DNA from: Cylindrospermopsis curvispora GIHE-G1
GTDB taxonomy: Bacteria; Cyanobacteriota; Cyanobacteriia; Cyanobacteriales; Nostocaceae
Direction: 5' to 3'
Assembly: GCF_014489415.1 (NCBI RefSeq)
Contig: NZ_CP060822.1
Span: forward strand, 1,498,311 to 1,562,310
DNA length: 64,000 nt
Made by a program: the position numbers and the translations under genes. The notes beneath the pieces are model-generated. The model saw only the letters and a program-made list of their open reading frames with translations. It did not search any database and was not told where the DNA came from. This document shows, in pieces, positions 1 to 13,460 of the stretch (within the stretch, counting starts at the first letter, position 1; each line of letters starts with the position of its first letter).

Positions 1-2265
<2,265 letters not shown>

Positions 2266-2323
2266 TTGGTTCTTCACTTGCTTCTATCTTTCGATTTCGG
2301 CTCTCTTATCTATCTATATGCAG

Positions 2324-2335
2324 TTTTCAAGGTTC
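2324..2335 (-). promoter_or_regulatory. boxA antitermination site in the 16S-23S spacer
   Basis: The minus strand reads GAACCTTGAAAA, the boxA sequence typical of cyanobacterial ribosomal spacers, between tRNA-Ala and the 23S start. In the nascent transcript boxA binds NusB/NusE and keeps RNA polymerase from terminating early. The identical 12-mer recurs in the 16S leader at 4252-4263. Confidence 0.75.
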
Positions 2336-2391
2336 TGGCTGGTTTCCACCAGCAGTCTAGGTCTTTCCTAGTTGCTAGTTTCTTCCTAATG

Positions 2392-2464
2392 TGGAGGTTA
2401 GCGGACTCGAACCGCTGACATCCTGCTTGCAAAGCAGGCGCTCTACCAGCTGAGCTAAACCCCC
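2392..2464 (-). tRNA. trnA: tRNA-Ala (anticodon TGC)
   Basis: A 73-nt cloverleaf on the minus strand. It starts GGGGGTTTAGCTCAG, has a 5-bp anticodon stem CCTGC/GCAGG around loop TTTGCAA (anticodon TGC), and carries the GGTTCGAGTCC T arm. CCA is not encoded. It lies in the rRNA spacer, seven bases downstream of tRNA-Ile, and is co-transcribed with the rRNAs. Confidence 0.97.
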
Positions 2465-2471
2465 ATTCAGG

Positions 2472-2545
<74 letters not shown>

Positions 2546-2664
2546 TCTCGCGAACCAAATATTAGTTTGAAAGACTTCACAATCTTACGTCATCGACCTA
2601 GAGTAGACCATTTGATTCTCTATTCGCCTGCGGCTTTCGATTCCTCAATGGGTAGGTCTCCCTA

Positions 2665-4152
<1,488 letters not shown>

Positions 4153-4251
4153 GTTAAGTTTGTTTTTAGCTCTTTCTTTGACTGATTACCTCAGTCTGGT
4201 ATTATTTTCTTGACTAGTAGATTGCTTTATACTGTCTTTCAAACTATATTA

Positions 4252-4263
4252 TTTTCAAGGTTC
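4252..4263 (-). promoter_or_regulatory. boxA antitermination site in the 16S leader
   Basis: The minus strand reads GAACCTTGAAAA about 100 nt upstream of 16S and about 45 nt after the predicted transcription start. It matches the spacer copy at 2324-2335 exactly. Its position between promoter and 16S is where a leader boxA is expected. Confidence 0.7.
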
Positions 4264-4313
4264 GGGTGTACCTAGGAGCCGCTTTTTCTTGCGTCTCTCT
4301 CAGCCACTTATTC

Positions 4314-4342
4314 AATATATCGAACCTCTCTGGGAATGTCAA
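4314..4342 (-). promoter_or_regulatory. Promoter of the rRNA operon (-35/-10)
   Basis: Read on the minus strand, TTGACA (4337-4342) and TATATT (4314-4319) are separated by exactly 17 bases. This is a near-perfect sigma-70-type promoter about 160 bases upstream of 16S and correctly oriented. Transcription would start near 4306. The remaining sequence to 4547 is AT-rich with long A/T runs (an UP-element-like setting) and must also hold the divergent glyQ promoter, for which I see no clear -35/-10 pair. Confidence 0.8.
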
Positions 4343-4559
4343 CTACTTTTTTCACTTTTTTTGATTTTTTTTGGAAAAAAGTTTTTTGGCAAAATTTTAG
4401 GGGCTGAAACCTCCCTATAATACCGTCTTTGGGCAATAATGGTTTGGCAGTCGCCACCAAAACCACTAAAAGATAGTCACATTTTAGTTGCATTTATGGG
4501 TTTATAGGTGCTAAGACTCCTTTTGTCAAGCTAAAAAAAATCTAGGCGTGGAGGTTACA

Positions 4560-5447
4560 GTGAATTTTCAGTCAGTAATAGCAGCTCTACATCAATTTTG
4601 GGGACAGCGTGGTTGTTTAATTGCCCAACCCTATGACATGGAAAAAGGTGCGGGAACTAAAAACCCCCATACCTTTTTAAGGGCTTTAGGTCCTGAACCC
4701 TGGTCAGTAGCTTATGTTGAACCCTGTCGTCGTCCTACCGATGGGCGCTATGGTGAAAACCCTAATCGGTTTCAACACTATTATCAGTATCAAGTTTTAA
4801 TTAAACCTTCACCGGATAATATCCAAGAGATTTATCTTGATTCTTTAAGGGTTTTGGGTATTCTTCCAGAAGACCACGATATTCGGTTTGTGGAGGACAA
4901 TTGGGAGGATGCAACAGTTGGTGCGTGGGGCACCGGTTGGGAAGTTTGGTTGGATGGTATGGAAATTACCCAGTTTACCTATTTCCAACAATGTGGGGGG
5001 ATTGATTGTCGTCCGGTTTCCATTGAGATTACTTATGGACTGGAAAGGTTGGCAATGTACCTCCAACAAGTGGAAGCTATCACCAAAATTCATTGGACAG
5101 ACCACATCACCTATGGTGATGTTCATCTTCAAGGTGAGATTGAACAGTGTGTCTATAACTTTGAGGCCTCCAATCCCGAAATGTTGCTCAATCTCTTTCA
5201 CATATATGAGCAGGAAGCATCTCAGCTTGCAGAAAAGAGTTTGGTTTTACCTACGTTGGATTATATTATCAAATGCTCCCACACTTTTAATTTGCTTGAT
5301 GCTAGGGGGGTGATTTCTGTAACAGAACGAACTCGATATATTGCCCGAATTCGCCACCTAGCCAGGAAAGTAGCCCATTTATATGTGGAGCAACGCCAAA
5401 AACTGGGGTTCCCCCTGCTCAAAAATAATGGAGGTAGGGAAGGTTGA
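4560..5447 (+). CDS. glyQ: Glycyl-tRNA synthetase, alpha subunit
   Basis: Class II aminoacyl-tRNA synthetase alpha chain, which with the beta chain (glyS, not in this window) charges tRNA-Gly in the cytosol. The protein opens [19 protein letters not shown] and carries the family blocks [18 protein letters not shown] and [17 protein letters not shown] near the N-terminus, plus [20 protein letters not shown] mid-protein. I chose the GTG at 4560 because GGAGG at 4550-4554 lies five bases upstream and the family usually begins MNFQ. An in-frame GTG at 4548 would add four residues. The length of 295 aa is standard. It is divergent from the rRNA operon and its stop overlaps the comEC start by four bases, so the two are probably co-transcribed. 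Confidence 0.96.
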   Translation: MNFQSVIAALHQFWGQRGCLIAQPYDMEKGAGTKNPHTFLRALGPEPWSVAYVEPCRRPTDGRYGENPNRFQHYYQYQVLIKPSPDNIQEIYLDSLRVLGILPEDHDIRFVEDNWEDATVGAWGTGWEVWLDGMEITQFTYFQQCGGIDCRPVSIEITYGLERLAMYLQQVEAITKIHWTDHITYGDVHLQGEIEQCVYNFEASNPEMLLNLFHIYEQEASQLAEKSLVLPTLDYIIKCSHTFNLLDARGVISVTERTRYIARIRHLARKVAHLYVEQRQKLGFPLLKNNGGREG

Positions 5448-7780
5448 TTATTTGTCTTGCTTATATTTTGGGTCTACTACTCAGTATTTTTCCCTGGGGG
5501 GGATTTTTTATTTTAGGATTTGGTGTGCTGGCGGCAATTTCTTTTCCCAGAGTTTTCCTGGCTGTGAGGAGGTTTTTTCCCTATCACATCAAATCTATTA
5601 CTCAAGGGCAAAAAGGGGTAAACGCCCCCCTAACTCTACCTCATCCGCGAGTATGGTTAATAGCTGGCTTAGTCGGTTTAATAGCCAGCTTTTATTGTCA
5701 ATTTCGCACTCCTCAACCGGGATCTCAAGACGTTAGTTCATTTATCTCCAGTGAAAATAATACTAATCAGGCCCAGTTGGTGGTTATTCGAGGTGAAGTT
5801 GTCAATACCCCCCGGTTGACTCGTAGTCAGCGAGGACAATTTTGGTTCCAGGCCAAACAACTGGATGAGGTAAAAAACGATCGCGGTCCTGCTGGTTTAC
5901 CCAGGGTAGTAACTGGTAAATTATATGTGACAGTACCTATACTGCAAGCTACGGGTTTATATCCTGGTCAACAAGTCACTGTTACCGGAATGTTATATAA
6001 ACCTAAACCAGCTGATAACCCTGGGGGTTTTGATTTTCAAAAATACCTCCGTCAAGAGGGTAGTTTTGCTGGTTTGATTGGTAAACAGGTTAATCTGATT
6101 GATGAGCATATCCCTTGGGGATGGTGGCAAATTCGCCAACAAATTGTCCGTTCCCAGATCCGTCTTTTGGGTGTACCTGAAGGTCCTTTAGTCAGTGCTA
6201 TGGTTCTGGGTAATAAAGCAGTGGACTTACCCTATAATATTCGAGATTTATTTGTTAATGTGGGTTTGGCCCATGCTCTAGCTGCTTCTGGTTTTCAAAC
6301 TTCTCTTATTCTGGCAGTGGTTTTACAGTTAACCAAGTCCGCCAATAAAAAAGTGCAAGTTTTTTGTGGAGCTTTGGGGTTGATAATTTTTCTGGGTTTG
6401 GCTGGGTTACAACCATCTATCCTGCGAGCAGTAATTATGGGATTTGCTGCTTTGATTGGTTTGGCTTTAGACAGAAAGGTTCAACAATTGGGATCTTTGC
6501 TCTTAGCAGCTACACTTTTACTATTATTTAACCCGGTGTGGATTTGGGATTTAGGTTTTCAATTGAGCTTTTTATCTACTTTGGGTTTGATGGTTACTGC
6601 AACCCCTATTACTCAACGATTGGATTGGTTACCTCCCCTATTGGCTACTTTGATTTCCGTTCCCCTTGCAGCTACAATTTGGACTCTTCCCTTACTCCTA
6701 CATATTTTTAGCACTGTGGCTATTTACAGTGTACCCCTCAATATTATTGCCACCCCTCTGATTTCTATTCTTAGTCTTGGGGGAATGATTAGTGGGTTGC
6801 TAAGTTTACCCCTGTCAGATTTAGGTAGCTATGTGGCAAGTTTCTTATATTATCCTGCCCATATTTTAATTAAAATGGCACAATTTTTTGATAATTTGCC
6901 AGGAAATTCCCTAAATATTGGTAGTATATCAATTTGGCAAATGTTGATTATCTATGGCTTAATTGTTACTACCTGTTTAGTACCTTGGTGGCAAAAAAGA
7001 TGGTGGTTCGCTGGTTTGATTGCTACCATTTTGGCAGTTATTCCTATTTGGTACTACACCGGCAATTTATTAAAAATAACCCTCCTGGCAACCAATAGTG
7101 AGCCTGTTTTGGTAATTCAAGATCGGGGCCAAGTTACTCTCATTAATAGTGGTGATCCTGGCACGGGACGTTTTACTATTTTACCTTTTCTTCGCCAGCA
7201 GGGAATTAATCACATTGATTGGGCAATATCTACTAATTTTTCTGGAGATGCAAATAATGCCTGGTCTGAAGTTATTGATAATTTACACATTAAAAACTTC
7301 TTGGATTATACCTCCCCCCAAAATAATCCGGTAACTACCCAGGTACTTCGAGAACTGTTACGACAAAAACAGACTAACTATCAACCTTTATCATCGGGTC
7401 AATCGGTTAACACAGGTTCAGTGATGGCAAATTTCAATAATGATAGACTACCAATTCTCCAATTACAAGTTTTTGGACAAAATTGGTTACTAATTGGCAG
7501 TGTTAAGTCTCAACAAATTGCCCAACTGGCACAAGATGGCAACCTGTTATCTCCTCAAGTGGTATGGTCCCCATCAGAGTCTTTGGAAGATTTAACAACT
7601 GCTTTAAAACCACAAGTAGCGATCGCACCTACCAATAAGGTTAATAAAAATAGTTCAGATCAAATACTACAAGGGACGAAACTTTTTTTTACAGGTAGAG
7701 ATGGAGCCATTCAGTGGGATCCCCAACAAAATTTTCAGGCTTTCATCCAAGTGTCAGAAAACGAGTCTTCCAATTTATAG
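5444..7780 (+). CDS. comEC: ComEC/Rec2-family DNA uptake membrane channel
   Basis: A 778-residue polytopic membrane protein. ComEC forms the inner-membrane channel that imports single-stranded DNA during natural transformation. Visible are N-terminal membrane segments, a periplasmic OB-like part (about 100-220, with [18 protein letters not shown]), the Competence domain with many helices (about 240-510, including [13 protein letters not shown], where the family usually has HLLAISGLH), and a C-terminal metallo-beta-lactamase-like part. That last part looks degenerate: where the family usually has an HxDxDH block it reads [12 protein letters not shown]. The TTG start overlaps the glyQ stop (TTGA) and GGAGG lies about 12 bases upstream. 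Without a signature search the family call rests on length, topology and the Competence-like block. Confidence 0.85.
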   Translation: MIICLAYILGLLLSIFPWGGFFILGFGVLAAISFPRVFLAVRRFFPYHIKSITQGQKGVNAPLTLPHPRVWLIAGLVGLIASFYCQFRTPQPGSQDVSSFISSENNTNQAQLVVIRGEVVNTPRLTRSQRGQFWFQAKQLDEVKNDRGPAGLPRVVTGKLYVTVPILQATGLYPGQQVTVTGMLYKPKPADNPGGFDFQKYLRQEGSFAGLIGKQVNLIDEHIPWGWWQIRQQIVRSQIRLLGVPEGPLVSAMVLGNKAVDLPYNIRDLFVNVGLAHALAASGFQTSLILAVVLQLTKSANKKVQVFCGALGLIIFLGLAGLQPSILRAVIMGFAALIGLALDRKVQQLGSLLLAATLLLLFNPVWIWDLGFQLSFLSTLGLMVTATPITQRLDWLPPLLATLISVPLAATIWTLPLLLHIFSTVAIYSVPLNIIATPLISILSLGGMISGLLSLPLSDLGSYVASFLYYPAHILIKMAQFFDNLPGNSLNIGSISIWQMLIIYGLIVTTCLVPWWQKRWWFAGLIATILAVIPIWYYTGNLLKITLLATNSEPVLVIQDRGQVTLINSGDPGTGRFTILPFLRQQGINHIDWAISTNFSGDANNAWSEVIDNLHIKNFLDYTSPQNNPVTTQVLRELLRQKQTNYQPLSSGQSVNTGSVMANFNNDRLPILQLQVFGQNWLLIGSVKSQQIAQLAQDGNLLSPQVVWSPSESLEDLTTALKPQVAIAPTNKVNKNSSDQILQGTKLFFTGRDGAIQWDPQQNFQAFIQVSENESSNL

Positions 7781-7810
7781 TCTTTACCCAACATCTGCCC
7801 AACATCTGTT

Positions 7811-7937
7811 AATTATCATCATATTTGTTGGGTTTTGCTCCTTAACCTAAACTACAAAATTGCAATACGGGGAGATATAAACAATTAATTATTATCATAT
7901 TTGTTGGGTTTCGTATTAAACTCAACCTACAAAATTG
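7811..7937 (+). repeat. Two direct copies of a ~51 bp repeat
   Basis: Positions 7811-7862 and 7887-7937 are diverged direct copies. Both begin AATTAT(C/T)ATCATATTTG, continue with TTGGGTTT and end CTACAAAATTG, with 24 bases between them. The core TTGGGTTT...CAACCTAC of the second copy matches the interior of the inverted-repeat element family found elsewhere in the window (compare 52828-52948). Nothing else is recognisable between comEC and tRNA-Ser. Confidence 0.6.
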
Positions 7938-8036
7938 GGCCACTAACCCCTTGACAAAAATAACAGGATAGTTTACCATCACAATCGGAGTTAATATTGA
8001 ATAGTTAACTTAGTAAGTCTTAGTAGGTTAATATGG

Positions 8037-8121
8037 GGAGAGGTGGCAGAGTGGTTGAATGCGGCACACTCGAAATGTGTTTTGGGGCAACTCAACGGGG
8101 GTTCGAATCCCCCCCTCTCCG
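8037..8121 (+). tRNA. trnS: tRNA-Ser (anticodon CGA)
   Basis: An 85-nt class II tRNA. The acceptor stem GGAGAGG/CCTCTCC is followed by discriminator G. Anticodon stem CACA/TGTG holds CGA, a long variable arm follows (GTTTTGGGGCAACTCAAC), and the T arm is GGGGGTTCGAATCCCCC. No CCA is encoded. It lies alone between comEC and proS. Confidence 0.95.
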
Positions 8122-8148
8122 TTTTAAAAGGCTCCATAAAAAGGAAAA

Positions 8149-9963
8149 ATGATGCGCTTATCACAGAAGTTATTTGTTACGCTTAGGGATGACCCAGCGG
8201 ATGCAGAAATTCCCAGTCATAAATTATTGTTGCGTGCAGGTTATATCCGTCGTATTGGTAGTGGAGTCTATGCCTATTTGCCGTTAATGTGGCGAGTTTT
8301 ACAAAAAATCTCCCAGATAGTTAGGGAAGAAATGAACGCCACGGGTGCGGAAGAATGTTTACTACCACAACTACAACCAGCTGAGTTATGGAAGGAGTCA
8401 GGAAGGTGGGATACTTACACCAAGGCGGAAGGAATTATGTTCTCCTTAATTGATAGAAGGGAACAACAGCTAGGTCTTGGTCCTACCCATGAAGAAGTGA
8501 TTACCACTATCGGTCGCGACATGATTCGTTCCTATCGCCAACTACCGGTGCATTTATATCAAATTCAAACTAAATTCCGGGATGAAATTCGTCCCCGATT
8601 TGGTTTGATGCGGGGTAGGGAATTCATCATGAAGGATGGTTATTCTTTCCATACTGACGAGGAAAGTTTAAAGAAAACCTACCAGGATATGTATAAAGCC
8701 TACAGTAATATGTTACGGCGTTGTGGTTTGGCTTTTAGAGCAGTAGAAGCCGACTCCGGTGCAATTGGTGGTTCTGGGTCAACAGAATTCATGGTTCTAG
8801 CGGATGCTGGGGAAGATGAAGTCCTCTATACCCAGGATGGTAAGTATGCAGCAAATGTGGAAAAGGCAGTTTCCTTACCTGCTGACGCGGAACCATCCAA
8901 TTTCAAAACCTGTGAAAAAGTACCAACAGCAGGTACAGAAACAATCGAAAAACTCTGTGATTACTTGAAATGTTCCCCTACCCAGGTAGTGAAAAATGTT
9001 TTATATCAAACTGTTTATGATCAGGGGTTAACAGTTTTAGTGTTGGTGAATATTCGGGGAGACCAGGAAATTAACGAAGTCAAATTACAAAACGAACTGA
9101 CCAAATTAGCTCCCCAATTTCATGCCAAAACGGTAATTAGTCTAACAGTGCCTAATCAGGAAGCGATCGCCAGTTGGGCAACCAAGAGCTTACCCTTGGG
9201 TTACATTGCCCCTGATTTGAGTGATGATTATATTGCTACCCGTGAACAGCTACACCCAAAATTTATCCGTCTGATTGATCAAACAGCGGTAGAATTAAAG
9301 CAATTTGTGACAGGAGCAAATGAATCCGGATTTCACCTGGTTGGGTCTAACTGGCAAGAGCAGTTTAAACTACCCGAACTAGTAGTAGATATTCGGAAAG
9401 CAAAACCAGGTGATCGCTCGGTGCATGATCCCAGTCAAACCTTAGAAACAGCCAGGGGTATAGAAGCGGGTCATATTTTCCAACTAGGAACAAAATATTC
9501 CCTAGCCATGGGTGCAACTTATACCAACGAACAAGGAGAAGAAAAGCCCTTAGTCATGGGTTGTTATGGTGTAGGTGTATCCAGACTGGCCCAGTCAGCA
9601 GTTGAACAATCTTATGATGGGGATGGGATAATTTGGCCGGTGGCGATCGCTCCTTATCATGCCATTATTAGCATTCCCAATATAAAAGATACCCAGCAGG
9701 TAGAGATTGCCGAAAAAATCTATACAGAGCTGAACAAAGTCGGTATAGAGACCCTATTGGATGACCGAAACGAAAGAGCAGGGGTAAAATTCAAAGATGC
9801 AGACCTAATTGGTATTCCCTACAGAATAGTTACTGGTCGTTCCATCACCCATGGTAAGGTAGAAGTAGTCACAAGAGCAACTCGTGAATCTCAGGAAATT
9901 GCCATTGAGGACCTAGTAGACACACTAGAAAGCTGGATTAGTCAAAGAGATGTAACAACCTAA
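8149..9963 (+). CDS. proS: Prolyl-tRNA synthetase (bacterial type)
   Basis: Charges tRNA-Pro. At 604 residues this is the long bacterial form with an editing (INS) domain between class II motifs 2 and 3. Seen are the N-terminal block [20 protein letters not shown], motif 2 around [27 protein letters not shown], the insertion domain at about 230-400, motif 3 around [10 protein letters not shown], and a C-terminal anticodon-binding domain ([20 protein letters not shown]). Two ATGs stand in tandem. AAGGA at 8141-8145 is better spaced for the second (8152), so translation may start one codon later. The repeat element at 9983 follows 19 bases after the stop. Confidence 0.97.
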   Translation: MMRLSQKLFVTLRDDPADAEIPSHKLLLRAGYIRRIGSGVYAYLPLMWRVLQKISQIVREEMNATGAEECLLPQLQPAELWKESGRWDTYTKAEGIMFSLIDRREQQLGLGPTHEEVITTIGRDMIRSYRQLPVHLYQIQTKFRDEIRPRFGLMRGREFIMKDGYSFHTDEESLKKTYQDMYKAYSNMLRRCGLAFRAVEADSGAIGGSGSTEFMVLADAGEDEVLYTQDGKYAANVEKAVSLPADAEPSNFKTCEKVPTAGTETIEKLCDYLKCSPTQVVKNVLYQTVYDQGLTVLVLVNIRGDQEINEVKLQNELTKLAPQFHAKTVISLTVPNQEAIASWATKSLPLGYIAPDLSDDYIATREQLHPKFIRLIDQTAVELKQFVTGANESGFHLVGSNWQEQFKLPELVVDIRKAKPGDRSVHDPSQTLETARGIEAGHIFQLGTKYSLAMGATYTNEQGEEKPLVMGCYGVGVSRLAQSAVEQSYDGDGIIWPVAIAPYHAIISIPNIKDTQQVEIAEKIYTELNKVGIETLLDDRNERAGVKFKDADLIGIPYRIVTGRSITHGKVEVVTRATRESQEIAIEDLVDTLESWISQRDVTT

Positions 9964-9982
9964 ATTACTTCACATTAACCCC

Positions 9983-10075
9983 TAATTAGGGAGGCAAAAT
10001 ATATTTGTAGGCGTTGGGTTTCATACCTCAACCCAACCTACGTTCATCTTATATTTAATTCCACCCACCCACTTA
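9983..10075 (+). repeat. Inverted-repeat element, copy A (93 bp)
   Basis: Left end TAATTAGGGAGGCAAAAT, interior with GTTGGGTTTCATACC and CAACCCAACCTAC, right end CTTATATTTAATTCCACC...CCCACTTA. It belongs to the family whose ends are similar inverted repeats (TAAGTAGGGAGGCACAATT against TAAGTGGGTGGGTGGAATT). The first part of the interior arm is shorter than in the 120-bp copies. Confidence 0.8.
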
Positions 10076-10162
10076 CATGTTGCAGATGAAAAATATCAAC
10101 CTAAAATTAGAGATGAGTCTGGTAATAAACCATTTGAGTTTTATGTCAAGCAGGTTTTATAT

Positions 10163-10774
10163 ATGAACGACCAACCAAGAACAAATCGTAATATTTCTTC
10201 AGGTGTAATAGCTGCTGTTTCAGCCACAGTAGTAGCAGTAAGCGGTGGTGTTGCGTGGTTGAGTTCTCAAACACCCAACACTCCCATACAAGCTAACCCC
10301 AACCAAAGTATAGAAAAACAACAGCCATTAACAAGCCAAACAGGTCAAGAACAAACGGCTAATATATATTGGCTAAAACCAACAGCAAAAAGTTTTCAGT
10401 TAGTTGCTCAACCCGTAAAAATTGCCAGTGACCAACCAGGTCAAGCATTAGAAAGTGCTTTAAACACATTGTTAGAGGGTCCAAAAGAAACAAAAGACTC
10501 AACAACTATTCCCCGGGGTACAAAATTGCTGAGTCTGAAAATAGAGAACAATGAAATTCATGTAAACCTGTCAGAAAATTTTACTGGTGGAGGTGGTAGC
10601 GCTTCCATGGTAGGTCGGGTGGGTCAGGTTGTCTACACTGCTACAACCCTAGATCCCAATGCTAAAGTTTACCTAGAAATTAACGGTAAACCCTTAGAAG
10701 TATTGGGTGGTGAAGGAGTAGAAATAGAACAACCACTAACCCGTAAAACCTTCCAGGAAAACTATCCTCTTTAG
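10163..10774 (+). CDS. GerMN-domain protein, membrane-anchored
   Basis: A 203-residue protein with one N-terminal membrane segment (about 14-33, SGVIAAVSATVVAVSGGVAW), a low-complexity Gln/Thr/Pro linker, and a GerMN-type domain from about 70 to 185. The domain shows NIYWLKPTAKSFQLV, LLEGPKETKDSTTIPRGTKL, VNLSENFTGGGGSASMVGRV and the typical ending ATTLDPNAKVYLEINGKPL. GerMN was first described in spore germination proteins, but in cyanobacteria it occurs in exported proteins of unknown role, possibly envelope-related. The open frame continues upstream without a stop to the repeat element end at 10075, encoding protein-like sequence with no obvious start. ATG at 10163 is therefore the first plausible start but not certain. 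Confidence 0.75.
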   Translation: MNDQPRTNRNISSGVIAAVSATVVAVSGGVAWLSSQTPNTPIQANPNQSIEKQQPLTSQTGQEQTANIYWLKPTAKSFQLVAQPVKIASDQPGQALESALNTLLEGPKETKDSTTIPRGTKLLSLKIENNEIHVNLSENFTGGGGSASMVGRVGQVVYTATTLDPNAKVYLEINGKPLEVLGGEGVEIEQPLTRKTFQENYPL

Positions 10775-10828
10775 GGGGTAAGCACCAAACAAAAGGTGGT
10801 GAAACTTTCCCGAATTAGAAAAATCCCA

Positions 10829-11317
10829 CTAATCAGGATTAATTCGCATTAAAGGTTGACCATATTCTACGGGTTGACCATTTTGCACCAGAATTTCCAT
10901 CACCTGTCCAGAGACCTCAGCTTCAATTTCATTCATTAATTTCATGGCCTCAATAATGCAGACGGACTGACCTACCCGAACCCGGTCTCCCACCTCCACA
11001 AAAGGTGCTTCACCGGGAGCAGGAGCGCGATAAAAAGTTCCCACCATAGGAGACTGGACCTCCATAAATTTAGAAGCAGCTGCATTAGCTAGGGGTGACT
11101 GTGCCCCGGTAGAACTATCTCGGTGACTAGCTGACTCTGGTAGCTGAACCGGTGCGGTTTGAGTCACCGTTGGTACAACCGGTGCTGATACAGGGAAATT
11201 ATTTCCCCCTTTAGAGACTCTCAGCTCAAAATCATCACTTTTGAGTGACACCTCAGTAATATCAGTTTGTGCAATAGTAGCTAACAATTGGCGGATTTCA
11301 TTAAAATCTAATGGCAC
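10829..11317 (-). CDS. accB: Acetyl-CoA carboxylase biotin carboxyl carrier protein
   Basis: Carries biotin for acetyl-CoA carboxylase, the first step of fatty acid synthesis. The 162 residues comprise a short helical N-terminal part ([20 protein letters not shown]), a Pro/Ala/Thr-rich linker (about 41-80) and a C-terminal biotinyl domain with the attachment motif EAMKLMNE, biotinylated Lys about 126. The family signature [14 protein letters not shown] is present. The start is GTG at 11317, giving MPLDFNE. It lies 270 bases downstream of efp on the same strand, the usual cyanobacterial order efp-accB. Confidence 0.96.
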   Translation of the reverse strand: MPLDFNEIRQLLATIAQTDITEVSLKSDDFELRVSKGGNNFPVSAPVVPTVTQTAPVQLPESASHRDSSTGAQSPLANAAASKFMEVQSPMVGTFYRAPAPGEAPFVEVGDRVRVGQSVCIIEAMKLMNEIEAEVSGQVMEILVQNGQPVEYGQPLMRINPD

Positions 11318-11587
11318 AGTATTTTTTACCTCGACCTAACCGTAAATTTCTTTTTTTTCATCCATCACAATCACCAGATAAATTGGTATTAATTATGACG
11401 CTAAACAATTATTCGCCAGTCAATACTAGACAACAGGAAATAATCAAAACACTTAAATAATTGTAGACGTTAATAGTAAGTGCTAACATTTATTAACGTA
11501 TATTGTTGATAATTAGGGCTTGCTGAATATTACCGACAAATTTTGTTAATCTTGCCCATTTTAGGAGGTAATATTCACCAACAAGGC

Positions 11588-12169
11588 CTATTCTCGCCCT
11601 AGGTATTTATCTTCTCTGGTGTCTATCTTGATCCGCTCACCTGTCGTAATAAACAAAGGAACCATGACAGTTGCACCAGTTTCCAATTTTGCTGGCTTAG
11701 TGCCCCCGGTAGCGGTATCACCCTTGACACCTGGGTCAGTTTCCAACACCTCCAGAACTACGGAATTAGGGAGTTCAACTTCTAGAACCTGTTTTATAGT
11801 CTGTTTTTCCTCCTGTTTTACCCAAAAGGTGACATTAACCTCCATACCTTCTTTCAGGTACTTGACACGATCACCAATTTGGGTGGCATTCAATCTATCT
11901 TCCTCGTAGGTTTCCATATCCATCAAGACAAATTCATTACCTTCTTTATAAGTATATTGCATGGTAATTTTTTCTAAATTTGCTTGGGGTACAGTTTCCC
12001 CAGCGCGGAAAGTTTTTTCCACCACGTTACCATTTTGGACATTTTTTAATTTAGTTCTAACAAAGGCGGAACCCTTACCAGGTTTAACGTGAAGAAATTC
12101 AACTACTCGCCACACGGATTGGTCTAACACGATAGAAACGCCGGTTCGAAAATCATTACTGGAGATCAT
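11588..12169 (-). CDS. efp: Translation elongation factor P
   Basis: EF-P binds stalled ribosomes and promotes peptide bonds at proline stretches. The protein of about 190 residues opens [10 protein letters not shown] and has the KOW-like N-domain with KPGKG (modifiable Lys about 32), a central OB domain ([19 protein letters not shown]) and a C-terminal OB domain ending [17 protein letters not shown], the family signature. It is the first gene of the efp-accB unit and is divergent from the cyclophilin gene, with about 118 bases between them for both promoters. Confidence 0.97.
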   Translation of the reverse strand: MISSNDFRTGVSIVLDQSVWRVVEFLHVKPGKGSAFVRTKLKNVQNGNVVEKTFRAGETVPQANLEKITMQYTYKEGNEFVLMDMETYEEDRLNATQIGDRVKYLKEGMEVNVTFWVKQEEKQTIKQVLEVELPNSVVLEVLETDPGVKGDTATGGTKPAKLETGATVMVPLFITTGERIKIDTREDKYLGRE

Positions 12170-12287
12170 GAAACTTACAAATATTAGAAGACAATCGGGA
12201 TTTATTGTAACCGTAAATTAGGACCTGGTGAAAAAGAAGGATGGGGTAAAGACACAGGAAGAGATTGAACCTCAATAGAGCCCCAAT

Positions 12288-13430
12288 ATGGGAAGATGGA
12301 TAGTTGGTTACTTCCTGCATTTGAGAAACTCCATGTTTAAGTTTATCAGGTCTGGGCTAATATATAGCCTAAAAGTCATACTGATGGGAATGATATTTTT
12401 AGGAACCAGCACCACCGGGTGGACTTCCTACGCAGCTTTACCATCGGGGAATGCTATTACAGATGGTAGGGCTTTGTTGAGATATGCACTTCCCATAGAT
12501 AATCAACCAGTACGCAAACTGCAGGCCAGTTTAGAGGATATTTCCAATCAACTACGTGCTAATAAGCGATGGGGTGCGATTTCCAGAGATCTTAGTCAAG
12601 CATTACGGATTCTTGACAGACCCTCCCAAATCTTAACCAGCATTCCCCCAGAACGCCAACCCCAAGCTGAATCTTGGATTGAGGAGTTAAAATCTGGCAT
12701 AGTACAACTGCAAGAAGTAGTAAAAACCAGACAAAAAGAGGCCATTTTGGAGGGGAGAGCCAAGTTACTCAATCTTGTGAGTTTATTAGAAGAATCCATG
12801 GTTAAGGGGTTTCCCTTTGAAGTTCCTGCTGAATTTAGTAACCTACCTCAACTCAAAGGTCGTGCTACTATTGCCATAAAAACAAACAAGGGAGATCTAA
12901 CCGTAGTAGTAGATGGTTACAGTGCGCCAGTGACAGCTGGTAATTTTGTAGATCTAGTACAAAGAGGCTTTTATAACGGATTAAAATTCACCCGTTCCGA
13001 AGAGTCCTATGTTTTACAAACGGGAGATCCGGAAGGTAAAGAAGTTGGTTTTATTGATCCTGTAATGGGCAAATATCGAGCTATTCCCCTAGAGATTTTA
13101 GCCGAAGGGGATAAACAACCAACTTATGGTATTACCTTGGAAGATGCGGGACGTTATTTAGATATGCCAGTATTACCATTTTCTTCCTTTGGAGCATTAG
13201 CAATGGCGCGTCCTGAGGGTGATCCGGATGGTGGTTCTTCCCAAATTTTCTTCTTTTTATTTGAACCGGAATTAACCCCAGCAGGGCGTAATCTTTTGGA
13301 TGGACGCTATGCTGTATTTGGTTATCTGGTGGAAGGTAAAGAGATTTTGGATAAGCTAAAAGCAGGTGATATAATCGAGTCAGCTCAAGTTATTCAAGGA
13401 ATTGAAAATTTAGTTGAGCCACCAGCATAA
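12288..13430 (+). CDS. Cyclophilin-type peptidyl-prolyl isomerase, CYP38/TLP40-like
   Basis: Resembles the thylakoid lumen cyclophilin CYP38/TLP40, which is needed for photosystem II assembly. The helical N-terminal half (about 55-180, RALLRYALPIDNQPVRKLQASLEDI onward) is the TLP40-type helical bundle. The C-terminal half is a cyclophilin barrel (IAIKTNKGDLTVVVDGYSAPVTAGNFVDL, GALAMARP, SSQIFFFLF, LDGRYAVFGYL). The Arg/Phe residues that catalyse proline isomerisation in CypA are altered, as in CYP38, so it may be a chaperone. An export signal is visible. The ATG at 12333 (MFKFIRSG) gives a more typical signal peptide than the first ATG, which would add 15 residues. Confidence 0.9.
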   Translation: MGRWIVGYFLHLRNSMFKFIRSGLIYSLKVILMGMIFLGTSTTGWTSYAALPSGNAITDGRALLRYALPIDNQPVRKLQASLEDISNQLRANKRWGAISRDLSQALRILDRPSQILTSIPPERQPQAESWIEELKSGIVQLQEVVKTRQKEAILEGRAKLLNLVSLLEESMVKGFPFEVPAEFSNLPQLKGRATIAIKTNKGDLTVVVDGYSAPVTAGNFVDLVQRGFYNGLKFTRSEESYVLQTGDPEGKEVGFIDPVMGKYRAIPLEILAEGDKQPTYGITLEDAGRYLDMPVLPFSSFGALAMARPEGDPDGGSSQIFFFLFEPELTPAGRNLLDGRYAVFGYLVEGKEILDKLKAGDIIESAQVIQGIENLVEPPA

Positions 13431-13439
13431 GAGGAAAGA

Positions 13440-13460
13440 GGGGAGTTGACTACTCCCCTT
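13440..13460. terminator. Candidate hairpin terminator between convergent genes
   Basis: GGGGAG (13440-13445), a 7-base loop and CTCCCC (13453-13458) form a 6-bp GC-rich hairpin in the 19-base gap between the convergent cyclophilin and AI-2E-family genes, running over the stop codon of the latter. T runs are short on both strands, so termination is likely but not certain. Confidence 0.4.

Noticed and set aside
4548-4559. Upstream GTG as glyQ start
   Set aside because: The GTG at 4560 has GGAGG at the right distance and gives the family N-terminus MNFQ.
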